Origin: Streptomyces sp. B3I8
GTDB taxonomy: Bacteria > Actinomycetota > Actinomycetes > Streptomycetales > Streptomycetaceae
Direction of reading: 5' to 3'
Length of the DNA stretch: 64,000 nt
Assembly: GCF_030816915.1 (NCBI RefSeq)
Contig: NZ_JAUSYN010000002.1
Location: forward strand, 1,997,501 to 2,061,500
Shown: positions 1 through 8,016 of the stretch, in pieces
Position numbering within the stretch: position 1 is the first letter of the stretch
Layout: every line of letters starts with the position of its first letter
Translations under genes and position numbers: made by a program
The notes under the pieces: model-generated
Seen by the model: only the letters and a program-made list of their open reading frames with translations
What the model was told of the DNA's origin: nothing
Databases searched by the model: none

Positions 1-30
1 CCCCGTCATACGCCCTGAGGAGACCAGTAC

Positions 31-2211
31 ATGAACGCGTCCTCGACCACTCCGTCTTCGGCACCAGCCGGACACCCGACCATCGGGCCGGGTGCCGCCG
101 GAATCTCCGTCCCATCGGCCGGCACGGGAGAACCGCCACTGGGAACCGTCGGCACAGCGCGGCCCCGTATCGAGGGGCCGGCCAAGGTCACCGGGGCGGT
201 GCGCTACGCCGCGGACGAGCCGAGGGGTGACCTGTGGCACGGCTGGGTCGTCACCTCCACGGTGACCCGCGGACGCATCCGTGAGATCGACACCTCCGTC
301 GCACTGGCCATGCCCGGTGTGCTGGGTGTGATCGATCACCGCAACGCGCCCCGGCTGAACCTGGACGCAGGATCGTTCTTCGGGCCGGACGGTGGCATGC
401 ACCTGCTGCAGAGCGATGAAGTCCCCCACTCCGGTCGGCCGATTGCGCTGGTGGTGGCGACGACGATGGAGCAGGCCCGGTCGGCGGCCATGGCGCTGCG
501 GGTGACTTACGACGAGGAACCGCACGACGTGACCTTCTCACTCGACCACCCGGCCGCCCGTCCGGCGACGTCGTTCTTCGGAGAGGACGCAACCGTAGGT
601 GACGTAGACATGGATCTGGCGGCGAGCGCGGTGGTGGTCGACGAGCACTACGTCACCCCCGAGGTGCACGGCGCCGCCATGGAACCTCACTCCGCGACCG
701 CCTGGTGGGAAGGCGGGCGCCTGCAAATCATCGACTCCAACCAGGGCCCGTTCCTGGTCGCCATGACCGTGGCCTCACTGTTCCACCTCGGCCCCGAACA
801 GGTGCGCGTCCAGTCTCCGCACGTCGGTGGCGGCTTCGGGTCCAAATCAGGAGGCTGCGGCCCCCACCTGGTCCTGGCGGTGATGGCCACGACGATGTTC
901 GAGCATCCCATACGAGTCACCCTGACCCGGAGTCAGGTCTTCCAGACGGTCTCGATGCGGCCGGCGACCGACCAGCGAATACGGATCGGGGCAGATGCCG
1001 ACGGCCGGTTGCGAGCCATCGACCACACAGCGGCCTTCGAGGTTTCCCGGCTCGCGGATTACCTCGAGAACTGCACCGAACTCTCCCACACGCTCTATGC
1101 CGCACTGGCGATCCGCACACGGCGCACTGCGGTCCCGATCGACATCCTGCCGCCCTACTCGGTGCGCGGTCCCGGCGCGACCCCCGGTTCGTTCGCGCTG
1201 GAGTCCGCCATGGACGAGGTGGCGGAACGGTTGCACATGGACCCCCTCGAGCTCCGGCTGCGCAACGAGCCCTCCGTCGGCCCCGTGTCCGGCCTGCCCT
1301 TCAGCCGCCGTAACCTCGTCGCCTGTCTGAGGGAGGGTGCTCGCCGGTTCGGCTGGGCCACACGCGACCACCACCCACGCACACGGAGGGAGGGACGTCT
1401 ACTCGTCGGCACCGGGATGGCGGCCACCTCCTTCGGCGTGGGGGCGTTGCCCTCGACGGCGTCGATCACCGCCGAGGCCGACGGGGACTTCACCGTGGCC
1501 GTCGGCGCCAGCGACATCGGCACCGGCGCGCGCACCGCCTTGACCGCAGTGGCGGCCGAGGCACTGCGCGCCGATCCTCGAAGAATCCGGCTGCTGATCG
1601 CGGACAGCGACCTCGGTCCCGCGTGGAGCGCTGGTGGATCCCGGGGGACGACGTCCTGGTCCTGGGCGATCACTGAGGCCGCGGCGAAGCTGCGCTCCCA
1701 GCTGGGCAGCGCCACGCTGCCACTGACCGTCTCGTTCGACACCACCGAGTCGCTCGCTGAGCTGTCCCTCATGGAACGACACTCCTACAGTGCCGTCTTC
1801 TGCGAAGTGACCGTGGATCCGATGACCGGCGAGGTACGTGTGCGGCGGCTTCTGGGGATGTTCGCCGTGGGTCGTGTGGTCAACCCGTTGCTCGCGCGCA
1901 GTCAGCTCGTCGGGGGCATGATCATGGGACTGTCGATGGCCCTGCACGAAGAAGGCGTCCGTGACCCGGCCACCGGCCGTCACGTCAACGGGGACTTCGC
2001 CGGCTACCACATCGCCGCACACGCCGACGTACCCGAGATCGAGGCCGACTTCGTGCCCGACTACGAACCTGGGGACCCCTCGGGGATCAAGGGCGTCGGT
2101 GAGATCGGAACCGTCGGCACGGCCGCCGCGGTCGCGAACGCCGTCTGGCACGCCACTGGCCGCCGCCAGCGGATCCTGCCCATCCGTCCGGACCGAGTGC
2201 TGGAGGAATGA
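31..2211 (+). CDS. Xanthine dehydrogenase/aldehyde oxidase-family molybdopterin-binding subunit
   Basis: This 726-residue protein is the molybdenum-cofactor subunit of a xanthine dehydrogenase/aldehyde oxidase-type hydroxylase. Visible family motifs are GGGFGSK (about residues 266-272), the pterin/substrate-pocket segment RGPGATPGSFALE (about 378-390) and KGVGEIGT near the C-terminus (about 687-694), whose Glu is the catalytic base in this family. The first ~45 residues are a low-complexity Ser/Pro/Gly extension. An ATG start follows a clear GAGGAG site. The APG-type pocket motif suits aldehyde oxidase-like members as well as true xanthine dehydrogenases, so the substrate is open. FAD and 2Fe-2S partners would be expected upstream, outside the window. 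A broken xdhC-like gene follows. Confidence 0.9.
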   Translation: MNASSTTPSSAPAGHPTIGPGAAGISVPSAGTGEPPLGTVGTARPRIEGPAKVTGAVRYAADEPRGDLWHGWVVTSTVTRGRIREIDTSVALAMPGVLGVIDHRNAPRLNLDAGSFFGPDGGMHLLQSDEVPHSGRPIALVVATTMEQARSAAMALRVTYDEEPHDVTFSLDHPAARPATSFFGEDATVGDVDMDLAASAVVVDEHYVTPEVHGAAMEPHSATAWWEGGRLQIIDSNQGPFLVAMTVASLFHLGPEQVRVQSPHVGGGFGSKSGGCGPHLVLAVMATTMFEHPIRVTLTRSQVFQTVSMRPATDQRIRIGADADGRLRAIDHTAAFEVSRLADYLENCTELSHTLYAALAIRTRRTAVPIDILPPYSVRGPGATPGSFALESAMDEVAERLHMDPLELRLRNEPSVGPVSGLPFSRRNLVACLREGARRFGWATRDHHPRTRREGRLLVGTGMAATSFGVGALPSTASITAEADGDFTVAVGASDIGTGARTALTAVAAEALRADPRRIRLLIADSDLGPAWSAGGSRGTTSWSWAITEAAAKLRSQLGSATLPLTVSFDTTESLAELSLMERHSYSAVFCEVTVDPMTGEVRVRRLLGMFAVGRVVNPLLARSQLVGGMIMGLSMALHEEGVRDPATGRHVNGDFAGYHIAAHADVPEIEADFVPDYEPGDPSGIKGVGEIGTVGTAAAVANAVWHATGRRQRILPIRPDRVLEE

Positions 2212-2296
2212 TCCGAGCGATGAGCCGACCAGGCGAAGGGGCTCTCGGACCGATGCCGTTGCCACGCTGGTCCTGGACCTGACAGAGGAGAGGCAC

Positions 2297-2725
2297 GTGT
2301 GCTGCGCGAAGTGTGGCCCTTCGCCGACGCCCACCGTCGAGCGCGGGGGCTTCCCCGGCGCCGCCGGCGTCGTCCGTGCCTGGCCCGACGAGTGGATCGC
2401 GCACCATCCGCTCGGTGCACGCGACGCCGTCGTCACACTCAGCCATGACCCGCGTATCGACGACCGCGCTCTTCGCGCCGCTCTGGCGGGCCCCGTCGGC
2501 TACGTCGCCGCGCTCGGCGGCCGGGCCACCCACGCACAACGTCTGCGGCGCCTGGCCGACGCCTCCGAACTGGACCAGCTGACCGGCCCGGCCGGTCTTG
2601 ACCTCGGCGGAGCTTCGCTCGCCGAGAGCGCCCTGTCGATCCTCGCCGAACTCGTCGCAGTGGACAACGGCCGGGAGGGGCGGCGCCTGCGCGACGGTGA
2701 TCTGCCTGTACGGGCCACCACTTAG
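2297..2725 (+). pseudogene. xdhC-like remnant (MoCo insertion/maturation factor), internally deleted
   Basis: From about base 2343 this frame encodes a good C-terminal Rossmann half of an XdhC/CoxI-family protein: FPGAAGVVRAWPDE, DAVVTLSHDPRIDD, PVGYVAALGGRATHA and GLDLGGASLAESALSILAE. XdhC proteins normally run well over 200 residues, with an N-terminal SGGCVEG region that is absent here. The open frame has a GTG at 2297 after GAGGAG, but that start gives an unconvincing Cys-rich leader. Reading from the GTG at 2299, one frame over, gives VLREVWPFADAHRRARG, which looks like a genuine XdhC N-terminus. The simplest reading is an internal deletion that joined N- and C-terminal parts out of frame near 2340-2350. 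A translated 142-residue product is possible but probably non-functional. It meets the next gene tail to tail. Confidence 0.6.
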
Positions 2726-3669
2726 GACGCCTCAGAACACCGGCGCGGACCGCGTTCCTCCCCCGGTGCGAATACCGGCGCCGGCAGCGATTCGGGCGTC
2801 GTCGGCGGGGCCACTCTCGGGCCCGCTGTCGCCAGGACCGAGCCCGTGAGGATCAGGGCGAACGCGGCCACGACGCCGGCCGTCAGGTGTTCGTCCAGGA
2901 AGAGGGCGCCCGCGGCGACCGCGACCGCCGGGTTGACGTAGGTGAAGACCGTGGAGCGGGTGGGGCCGGCCTCCTTGATCAGCTCCAGGAAGACGACGAA
3001 CGCCAGCGCCGTGCAGATCGCGCCGAGCCCGGCGAGGGCGGTCAGGACCTGGGCGGACGGCATCGCGTCGGGCCGGCCGGCCACCGCCGCCGGGGCGTAC
3101 ACCAGGGCGGCCAGCGCCAGGCAGGGGGCGGTGAGCTGCAGCGTCGGCACGTCCTTGAGGTGGCGGGAGACGATCAGCGGAGCCGTCGCATAGCCGACGA
3201 CCGTCACCAGCACCTCGGCCAGCGAGCGGGCGTCACCGCCGGTCAGGTGCGGGAGCGTGAGGACGGTGACACCCGCCAGGCCCAGCAGCAGTCCCGCCAG
3301 CCGCCGCGGGCCGAGGTGCTCCGCGCTGCCGAAGAACCTGGCCAGGGCGATGCCGACGATCGGCACGCCCGCGATCAGCAGCCCGGCGGTGGAGCTGGTG
3401 AGGTGGCGCTCGGCGTCGGTCAGGGTCCACCAGGGGCCGATGATCTCGATGCACGCGAAGGCGAGCATCGGACGCCAGTGGGTGCGGACGACCCGGGGCA
3501 GGCCGCCCCCGCGTATCGCGAACGGGAGCAGGAGCGCCGCGCCGAGCGCACACCGCGCGCACACCACGAAGGACGGGGACAGGGCATCCACCGCCACCTT
3601 GATCATCAGGTAGGGGATGCCCCAGACCACTCCCATCAGGGAGAACAGGAACCAGCCACGTGCAGTCAT
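2722..3669 (-). CDS. EamA/DMT-superfamily exporter
   Basis: A 315-residue integral membrane protein of the drug/metabolite transporter superfamily, with about ten hydrophobic segments forming two EamA repeats (about residues 5-140 and 150-285). Motifs include WGIPYLMIKVAVDALSP at the N-terminus and the conserved YVNPAVAVAAGALFLDEHLT near the end of the second repeat. It probably exports a small metabolite or amino acid; the substrate cannot be deduced. It starts 5 bp after the stop of an AraC-type regulator on the same strand, so the two form an operon and the regulator probably controls this exporter. Confidence 0.88.
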   Translation of the reverse strand: MTARGWFLFSLMGVVWGIPYLMIKVAVDALSPSFVVCARCALGAALLLPFAIRGGGLPRVVRTHWRPMLAFACIEIIGPWWTLTDAERHLTSSTAGLLIAGVPIVGIALARFFGSAEHLGPRRLAGLLLGLAGVTVLTLPHLTGGDARSLAEVLVTVVGYATAPLIVSRHLKDVPTLQLTAPCLALAALVYAPAAVAGRPDAMPSAQVLTALAGLGAICTALAFVVFLELIKEAGPTRSTVFTYVNPAVAVAAGALFLDEHLTAGVVAAFALILTGSVLATAGPRVAPPTTPESLPAPVFAPGEERGPRRCSEAS

Positions 3670-3674
3670 GCGGC

Positions 3675-4529
3675 CTACTGTGGCCCGGCCCCGCGCCCCT
3701 CGTCTTGAACGCTGTTGCGGTACACCGCCGGGGTCACCCCGAGCACCCGGCGGAACCAGCGGGTGAGGTGCGCCTGGTCGGCGAAGCCCACCAGCGGGGC
3801 CACCTCGGCGGGGCGCAGCCCGGCCTCCAGCAGGCCCCGCGCCCGGGTCACCCGGTACTGGGCGAGCCAGGCGTAGGGCGGGATGCCGGTGGCGGTGCGG
3901 AAGGCGCGCAGCAACTGGTAACGGGAGAGGTCCAGTTCGGCGGCGAGACCGGCCAGGGTGGGCGGGGCGGTGAGCTCGTCGGCGAGCCGGTCCCGTACGG
4001 CGCGGGCGATCCGCTCGGCGCCGGTGCCGGGGAGGGCGTCGGCGGCCGGGCGGGCCGTGGAGTGGCGGCGGGCCAGGGCGGTGAGCAGCCAGGGCAGCCG
4101 GGACTCTACCTCCAGCGGGTCGGGGCAGGCGCTCAGCTCGGCGTGCGCGGTGCGCAGCGCCTCGGCGAGCTCGGGGTCGTCGAGCAGTCCCTCGCGGAAG
4201 TGCGGCGGGCCGGCGCCCGCGCTGCCGTCGGCGAGGAGGTCGGGCGTGGCGTACACGGCGCGGTAGGCGAAGCCGCCGGTCGGGGCGGAGGGGCCGCCGG
4301 TGTGCATCTCACCGGGGGCGAGGACGATGACAGAACCGGGGCCGGTGCGGAGGCGGCCGCCGCGGTAGTCGATGCTCTCCGAGCCACCGATGCTGACGCC
4401 GATGGTGAACTCGGCGTGCGCGTGCGGGGCGTAGACGTGCCGGTCGAACCGGGCCGTCAGCAGATCGAGCACGGGACCGTCGCGTCCGAGCCGCGCCCGC
4501 GTCCACAGTGCCTGTTCCCGTGCGGCCAT
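3675..4529 (-). CDS. AraC-family transcriptional regulator with cupin sensor domain
   Basis: An N-terminal AraC-type cupin domain (HAHAEFTIGVSIGGSESI, PGSVIVLAPGEMHTG) is followed by a C-terminal double helix-turn-helix (LAGLAAELDLSRYQLLRAFRTATGIPPYAWLAQYRVTRA, then VAPLVGFADQAHLTRWFRRVLGVTPAVYR). I chose the ATG giving MAAREQALWTRARLG; an in-frame ATG 13 codons earlier would add only charged residues. The sensor resembles regulators of DMT exporters such as the EamA gene immediately downstream, so it probably activates that exporter when a ligand binds. Ligand unknown. Confidence 0.9.
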   Translation of the reverse strand: MAAREQALWTRARLGRDGPVLDLLTARFDRHVYAPHAHAEFTIGVSIGGSESIDYRGGRLRTGPGSVIVLAPGEMHTGGPSAPTGGFAYRAVYATPDLLADGSAGAGPPHFREGLLDDPELAEALRTAHAELSACPDPLEVESRLPWLLTALARRHSTARPAADALPGTGAERIARAVRDRLADELTAPPTLAGLAAELDLSRYQLLRAFRTATGIPPYAWLAQYRVTRARGLLEAGLRPAEVAPLVGFADQAHLTRWFRRVLGVTPAVYRNSVQDEGRGAGPQ

Positions 4530-4883
4530 CGCCCCCGTGCCCCGTTCTCGTCGTCCATCAGCATGCAACGCGGGACCGGGCGGTGTTCATCCCGGGGGTG
4601 GGGCGGGCACTCGAAGGCTTCGGTCTCGCCGGCCCGGGCGCGTGCCACGAGATCCGTCGTGCGGGTTGTCACTGTCGGCGGCGGGACGGCGGGCGGTCGT
4701 GGCGGGGCCCGGTCGGCCGCGTGTTCGCCATGTCGCGCCCCTCCTTCTGCCGCTCGTCGGGCTCGGGCATCGGAAGATCACCTGTCCACGGGATCGGGAA
4801 CCGTTCCCTCGAGCGTGGCACGGCGGCGCGGCCCCCGTACGCTGGCGCGGAGCCCCAATGCTCGTGTGAAGGAGAAAGAAGCC

Positions 4884-5675
4884 GTGCTCGTCCTGTTGCC
4901 GCCCTCCGAGGGCAAGGCCGATTCGGGGCGTGGCGCTCCGTTGAAGCCGGAGTCGCTGTCACTGCCGGGGCTCGCCGAGGCGCGGGCTGCCGTGCTCGAC
5001 GCGTTGGTCGAGCTGTGCGCCGGGGCCGCCGGGGACGGAGAAAAGGCGCGCGAGGTGCTCGGGCTGAGCGAGGGGCTGCGGGGCGAGGTCGCCAGGAACG
5101 CCGGGCTGCGCACGGCGGGAGCGCGGCCCGCCGGGGACATCTACACGGGCGTGCTCTACGACGCCCTCGGCCTCGGCTCCCTCGACCCGGCGGCCAGGCG
5201 GCGCGCGGGCCGGTCGCTGCTGGTCTTCTCGGGGTTGTGGGGCGCGGTGCGGGTGACCGACCGGATTCCGTCCTACCGCTGCTCCATGGGCGTACGGCTG
5301 CCGGGGGTCGGGGCGCTGGGCGCGCACTGGCGGGCCGCGATGGCCTCGGTGCTGCCCGAAGCGGCCGGGGACGGGCTGGTGCTCGACCTTCGGTCGTCGG
5401 CGTACGCGGCGGCGTGGAAGCCGACGGGTGCGGTCGCGGAGCGGACGGCGTCCGTGCGGGTGCTGCACGCGCCGACCCGGAAGGTGGTCAGCCACTTCAA
5501 CAAGGCGACCAAGGGCCGCATCGTACGGAGTCTGCTGGCCGACGGGGCCGCGCCGAAGGACCCCGCCGAGCTGGTCACGGCGCTGCGGGACCTGGGGTAC
5601 GTGGTCGAGGCGGAGGCGCCGGGCGGGAAGGGGCGGGGCTGGTCGTTGGACGTGCTGGTGGAGCAGGTGCACTGA
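4884..5675 (+). CDS. yaaA: YaaA family protein (peroxide-stress/DUF328)
   Basis: A 263-residue YaaA-family protein. It has the N-terminal family signature LVLLPPSEGK, the central DIYTGVLYDALGL and LLVFSGLWGAVRVTDRIPSYRCSMG blocks, and the C-terminal HFNKATKGRIVRSLL. In E. coli YaaA lowers intracellular iron during peroxide stress and binds DNA; that role is inferred here from family membership only. I chose the GTG at 4884 because GGAG lies 9 bp upstream; an in-frame GTG six codons earlier has no such site. The gene stands alone, with short tandem repeats downstream. Confidence 0.9.
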   Translation: MLVLLPPSEGKADSGRGAPLKPESLSLPGLAEARAAVLDALVELCAGAAGDGEKAREVLGLSEGLRGEVARNAGLRTAGARPAGDIYTGVLYDALGLGSLDPAARRRAGRSLLVFSGLWGAVRVTDRIPSYRCSMGVRLPGVGALGAHWRAAMASVLPEAAGDGLVLDLRSSAYAAAWKPTGAVAERTASVRVLHAPTRKVVSHFNKATKGRIVRSLLADGAAPKDPAELVTALRDLGYVVEAEAPGGKGRGWSLDVLVEQVH

Positions 5676-5681
5676 GGGGGC

Positions 5682-5726
5682 GTGCGGGACGGGGTGGGGT
5701 GTGCGGGACGGGGTGGGGTGTGCGGG
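5682..5726. repeat. 19-bp tandem duplication between yaaA and eda
   Basis: Two exact copies of a 19-bp G-rich unit (gtgcgggacggggtggggt) lie head to tail, followed by a partial third copy (gtgcggg). It follows the yaaA stop and probably arose by slippage. No function is apparent. Confidence 0.8.
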
Positions 5727-5759
5727 TGCGGCGGATGCGCACGGTGCGCGCAGTGTGCG

Positions 5760-5778
5760 CGTTGCATTCCGCGCAACG
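5760..5778. promoter_or_regulatory. Inverted repeat upstream of eda, IclR/KdgR-like operator candidate
   Basis: CGTTGC and GCAACG form a perfect 6-bp inverted repeat around a 7-nt centre (attccgc), about 40 bp before the eda ATG. The shape (GTTGC, short A/T-C-rich centre, GCAAC) resembles operators of IclR-family regulators, which include KdgR-type sensors of keto-deoxygluconate. No regulator gene is adjacent, so the assignment is tentative. Confidence 0.4.
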
Positions 5779-5817
5779 GGCTTTGCGCAGGGTGCGTTCG
5801 CTCGGCAGGATGAGGGC

Positions 5818-6474
5818 ATGTCCTCCGCCGTGCCCCCGTCGCCCGCCGCCGCCCTGCCCGCCTCCGTTCTCGACCTCGCGCCCGTGCTGCCCGTGGTCGT
5901 CGTCGACGACGCCGCCGACGCCGTACCGCTCGCGCGGGCGCTCGTCGCCGGGGGGCTGCCCGCGATCGAGGTGACCCTGCGGACCCCGGCCGCGCTCGAG
6001 GCGATCCGCGCGGTGGCCGACGCGGTACCGGACGCGGTGGTCGGCGCCGGCACCGTGCTGACCCCCGCGCAGGTGACGGCCTGCGTCGAGGCCGGGGCGC
6101 GGTTCCTGGTCAGCCCGGGCTGGACGGAGACCCTGCTGGCGGCCATGTCCGCCGCCGGGGTGCCGTTCCTGCCGGGGGTGTCGACCGCCTCGGAGGTCGT
6201 GGCACTGCTGGAGCGGGGGGTGAGGGAGATGAAGTTCTTCCCCGCCGAGGCCGCGGGCGGCACCGCCTACCTCAAGTCGCTCGCCGGGCCGCTCTCCGGG
6301 GCCCGGTTCTGCCCCACCGGTGGCATCGGTCCCGGCACCGCGCCCGAGTATCTCGCGCTGCCCAACGTCGGTTGTGTGGGCGGCAGTTGGATGATTCCGG
6401 CGGACGCGGTGGCGGCGGGCGACTGGGCCCGCGTCGAGCGGCTGGCCCGGGAGGCGGCGGCCCTGCGCCCGTGA
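5818..6474 (+). CDS. eda: 2-keto-3-deoxy-6-phosphogluconate (KDPG) / KHG aldolase
   Basis: A 218-residue class I aldolase of the Eda family, cleaving 2-keto-3-deoxy-6-phosphogluconate to pyruvate and glyceraldehyde-3-phosphate (or 4-hydroxy-2-oxoglutarate to pyruvate and glyoxylate). The catalytic Glu is in AIEVTLRT (residue 51) and the Schiff-base Lys in MKFFPAE (residue 139). GAGTVL, LVSPGW, FLPGVSTASEV, PTGGI and GGSWM complete the family pattern. It sits alone, without KDPG dehydratase or 2-keto-3-deoxygluconate kinase nearby, so its supply pathway is not shown here. An inverted repeat upstream may be its operator. Confidence 0.93.
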   Translation: MSSAVPPSPAAALPASVLDLAPVLPVVVVDDAADAVPLARALVAGGLPAIEVTLRTPAALEAIRAVADAVPDAVVGAGTVLTPAQVTACVEAGARFLVSPGWTETLLAAMSAAGVPFLPGVSTASEVVALLERGVREMKFFPAEAAGGTAYLKSLAGPLSGARFCPTGGIGPGTAPEYLALPNVGCVGGSWMIPADAVAAGDWARVERLAREAAALRP

Positions 6475-6490
6475 TCCCGGCCGACGGCAC

Positions 6491-7261
6491 TCAGCGCAGG
6501 TGCGAGGTGTCGTTCAGGACGCGGACGCTCGCGTTGCCGTCCGCGTAGTACGCCACCTCCGACAGCGAGGCCGCCGACAGTTCCATGCGGAACAACGCCT
6601 CGGGCGGGGCGCCCAGGGCCAGCCGTACGAGGGTCTTGATCGGCGTGACGTGACTGACCAGCAGCACCCTGCGGCCCGCGTACGCGGTGACGAGCCGGTG
6701 CCGGGCCGCGTCCACCCGGCGGGCGACCTCCGCGAAGCTCTCGCCGCCGCCGGAGGGCCGGGCCCCGGGGTCGGCGAGCCAGGCCGCCATGTCCTCGGGG
6801 TACCGCGCGCGCACCTCGCCGAACGTCAGCCCCTCCCAGGCACCGAAGTCGGTCTCGCGCAGGCCGGGTTCGACGGCGACGTCCACACCGAGCCGCGCGG
6901 CCACGGCACCGGCGGTCTCACGGCAGCGGGCCAGCGGGGAGGAGACCACGGCCTCCGGTGCGGCGGCGTGACCGGCGGTCCGCACCGCGTCAGGGCCGGC
7001 GGCCAGTGCGGCGGCGGTCCGTTCGGCCTGGCGGCGGCCCGCCGCGGAGAGCGCGGGGTCGTCCCCGCCGCTGCCGGAGAACCGTTTGAGCGGGGTGAGC
7101 GGCGTCTCCCCGTGCCGGAGCAGGAGGAGGGTGCAGGGGGCGCCGAGGTCGGGGGGCGGGAGTGAGGGGGTGCGGTCGCTGCCGCTGCGCGGTGCGTCGT
7201 CCGCGGTCGCGTCCGCGTTCACGGCTGTGTCCGCGTCCGCTGCCGCCGTGGTTCCCCCCAC
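6491..7261 (-). CDS. Histidine phosphatase (CobC/PGM-like) lacking the usual N-terminal RNase HI domain
   Basis: A 256-residue histidine-phosphatase protein: LLLLRHGETPLTP (catalytic RHG at about 49-51), RFSGSGGDDPALSAAGRRQA, and the second catalytic His in LLVSHVTPIKT. In the conserved actinobacterial order Nif3 / zinc-ribbon / this gene, the protein is normally a bifunctional RNase HI-acid phosphatase of nearly 500 residues, with PPDLGAP acting as linker before the phosphatase. Here only a ~35-residue low-complexity leader (MGGTTAAADADTAVNADATA) precedes that linker. The ATP-independent phosphatase half is intact and the RNase HI half is missing. Translation starts at a GTG only 11 bp after the zinc-ribbon stop, leaving no space for the missing domain. 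Confidence 0.85.
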   Translation of the reverse strand: MGGTTAAADADTAVNADATADDAPRSGSDRTPSLPPPDLGAPCTLLLLRHGETPLTPLKRFSGSGGDDPALSAAGRRQAERTAAALAAGPDAVRTAGHAAAPEAVVSSPLARCRETAGAVAARLGVDVAVEPGLRETDFGAWEGLTFGEVRARYPEDMAAWLADPGARPSGGGESFAEVARRVDAARHRLVTAYAGRRVLLVSHVTPIKTLVRLALGAPPEALFRMELSAASLSEVAYYADGNASVRVLNDTSHLR

Positions 7262-7272
7262 CCCCGTCGTCC

Positions 7273-8016
7273 CTACAGGCCCGACTCCGCCGTGCGCACC
7301 AGGATGCGGCGGCAGTTCTCGCAGCGTACGACCGTGTCCGGCGCCGCCGAGCGGATCTCGCTCAGCTCGGTGATCGCCAGCTCCTGCCGGCAGCCCTGGC
7401 AGGAGCGCTGGTACAGCTTGGCCGCGCCGATGCCGCCCTGCTGTGCGCGCAGCTTGTCGTACAGCTTGAGCAGGTCGGCCGGGACCGCGCCCGCGACGAC
7501 CTCGCGCTCCTTGGTCACCGAGGCGGCCTCGGCGTCGATCTCCTCGAACGCGGCGTCACGGCGCGCGGTCGCGTCGTCGATCTTCGACTGGACGGAGGTG
7601 ACCCGCCCGGTCAGCTCGCCGACCCGCTCCTGCGCGGACTCGCGGCGCTCCATGACCTCCAGGACGACGTCCTCCAGGTCGCCCTGGCGCTTGGCGAGGG
7701 AGGTGATCTCGCGCTGGAGGTTCTCCAGGTCCTTGGGCGAGGTGACGGCGCCGGAGTCCAGGCGCTGCTGGTCGCGGGTGGCGCGGGTGCGCACCTGGTC
7801 CACGTCCTGCTCGGCCTTGGTCTGCTCGCGGGCGCAGTCGCTCTCCTCGGTCTGCGCGGCGACGAGCAGGTCGCGGAGCTGGGCGAGGTCCTTCGTCAGC
7901 GTCTCGATCTCGGCGTGTTCGGGCAGCGACTTCCGCCGGTGCGCCAGTTGCTGGAGACGGACGTCCAGGCCCTGGACGTCGAGGAGGCGGATCTGGTCGG
8001 CGGGCGCGGCGTTCAG
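7273..8016 (-). CDS. Coiled-coil zinc-ribbon protein (C4-type)
   Basis: A 247-residue protein. Residues ~1-185 are heptad-rich antiparallel coiled coil (DVRLQQLAHRRKSLPEHAEIETL...). A C-terminal zinc ribbon has Cys pairs CQGC (206-209) and CENC (232-235). The family is widespread next to Nif3-like genes in actinobacteria and often annotated 'C4-type zinc ribbon'; its exact role is unsettled. The only start consistent with the conserved MNAAPADQIRLLD N-terminus is a CTG at 8014-8016, preceded by AGGAG and overlapping the Nif3 stop as CTGA, so re-initiation by the terminating ribosome is likely. Confidence 0.85.
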   Translation of the reverse strand: MNAAPADQIRLLDVQGLDVRLQQLAHRRKSLPEHAEIETLTKDLAQLRDLLVAAQTEESDCAREQTKAEQDVDQVRTRATRDQQRLDSGAVTSPKDLENLQREITSLAKRQGDLEDVVLEVMERRESAQERVGELTGRVTSVQSKIDDATARRDAAFEEIDAEAASVTKEREVVAGAVPADLLKLYDKLRAQQGGIGAAKLYQRSCQGCRQELAITELSEIRSAAPDTVVRCENCRRILVRTAESGL

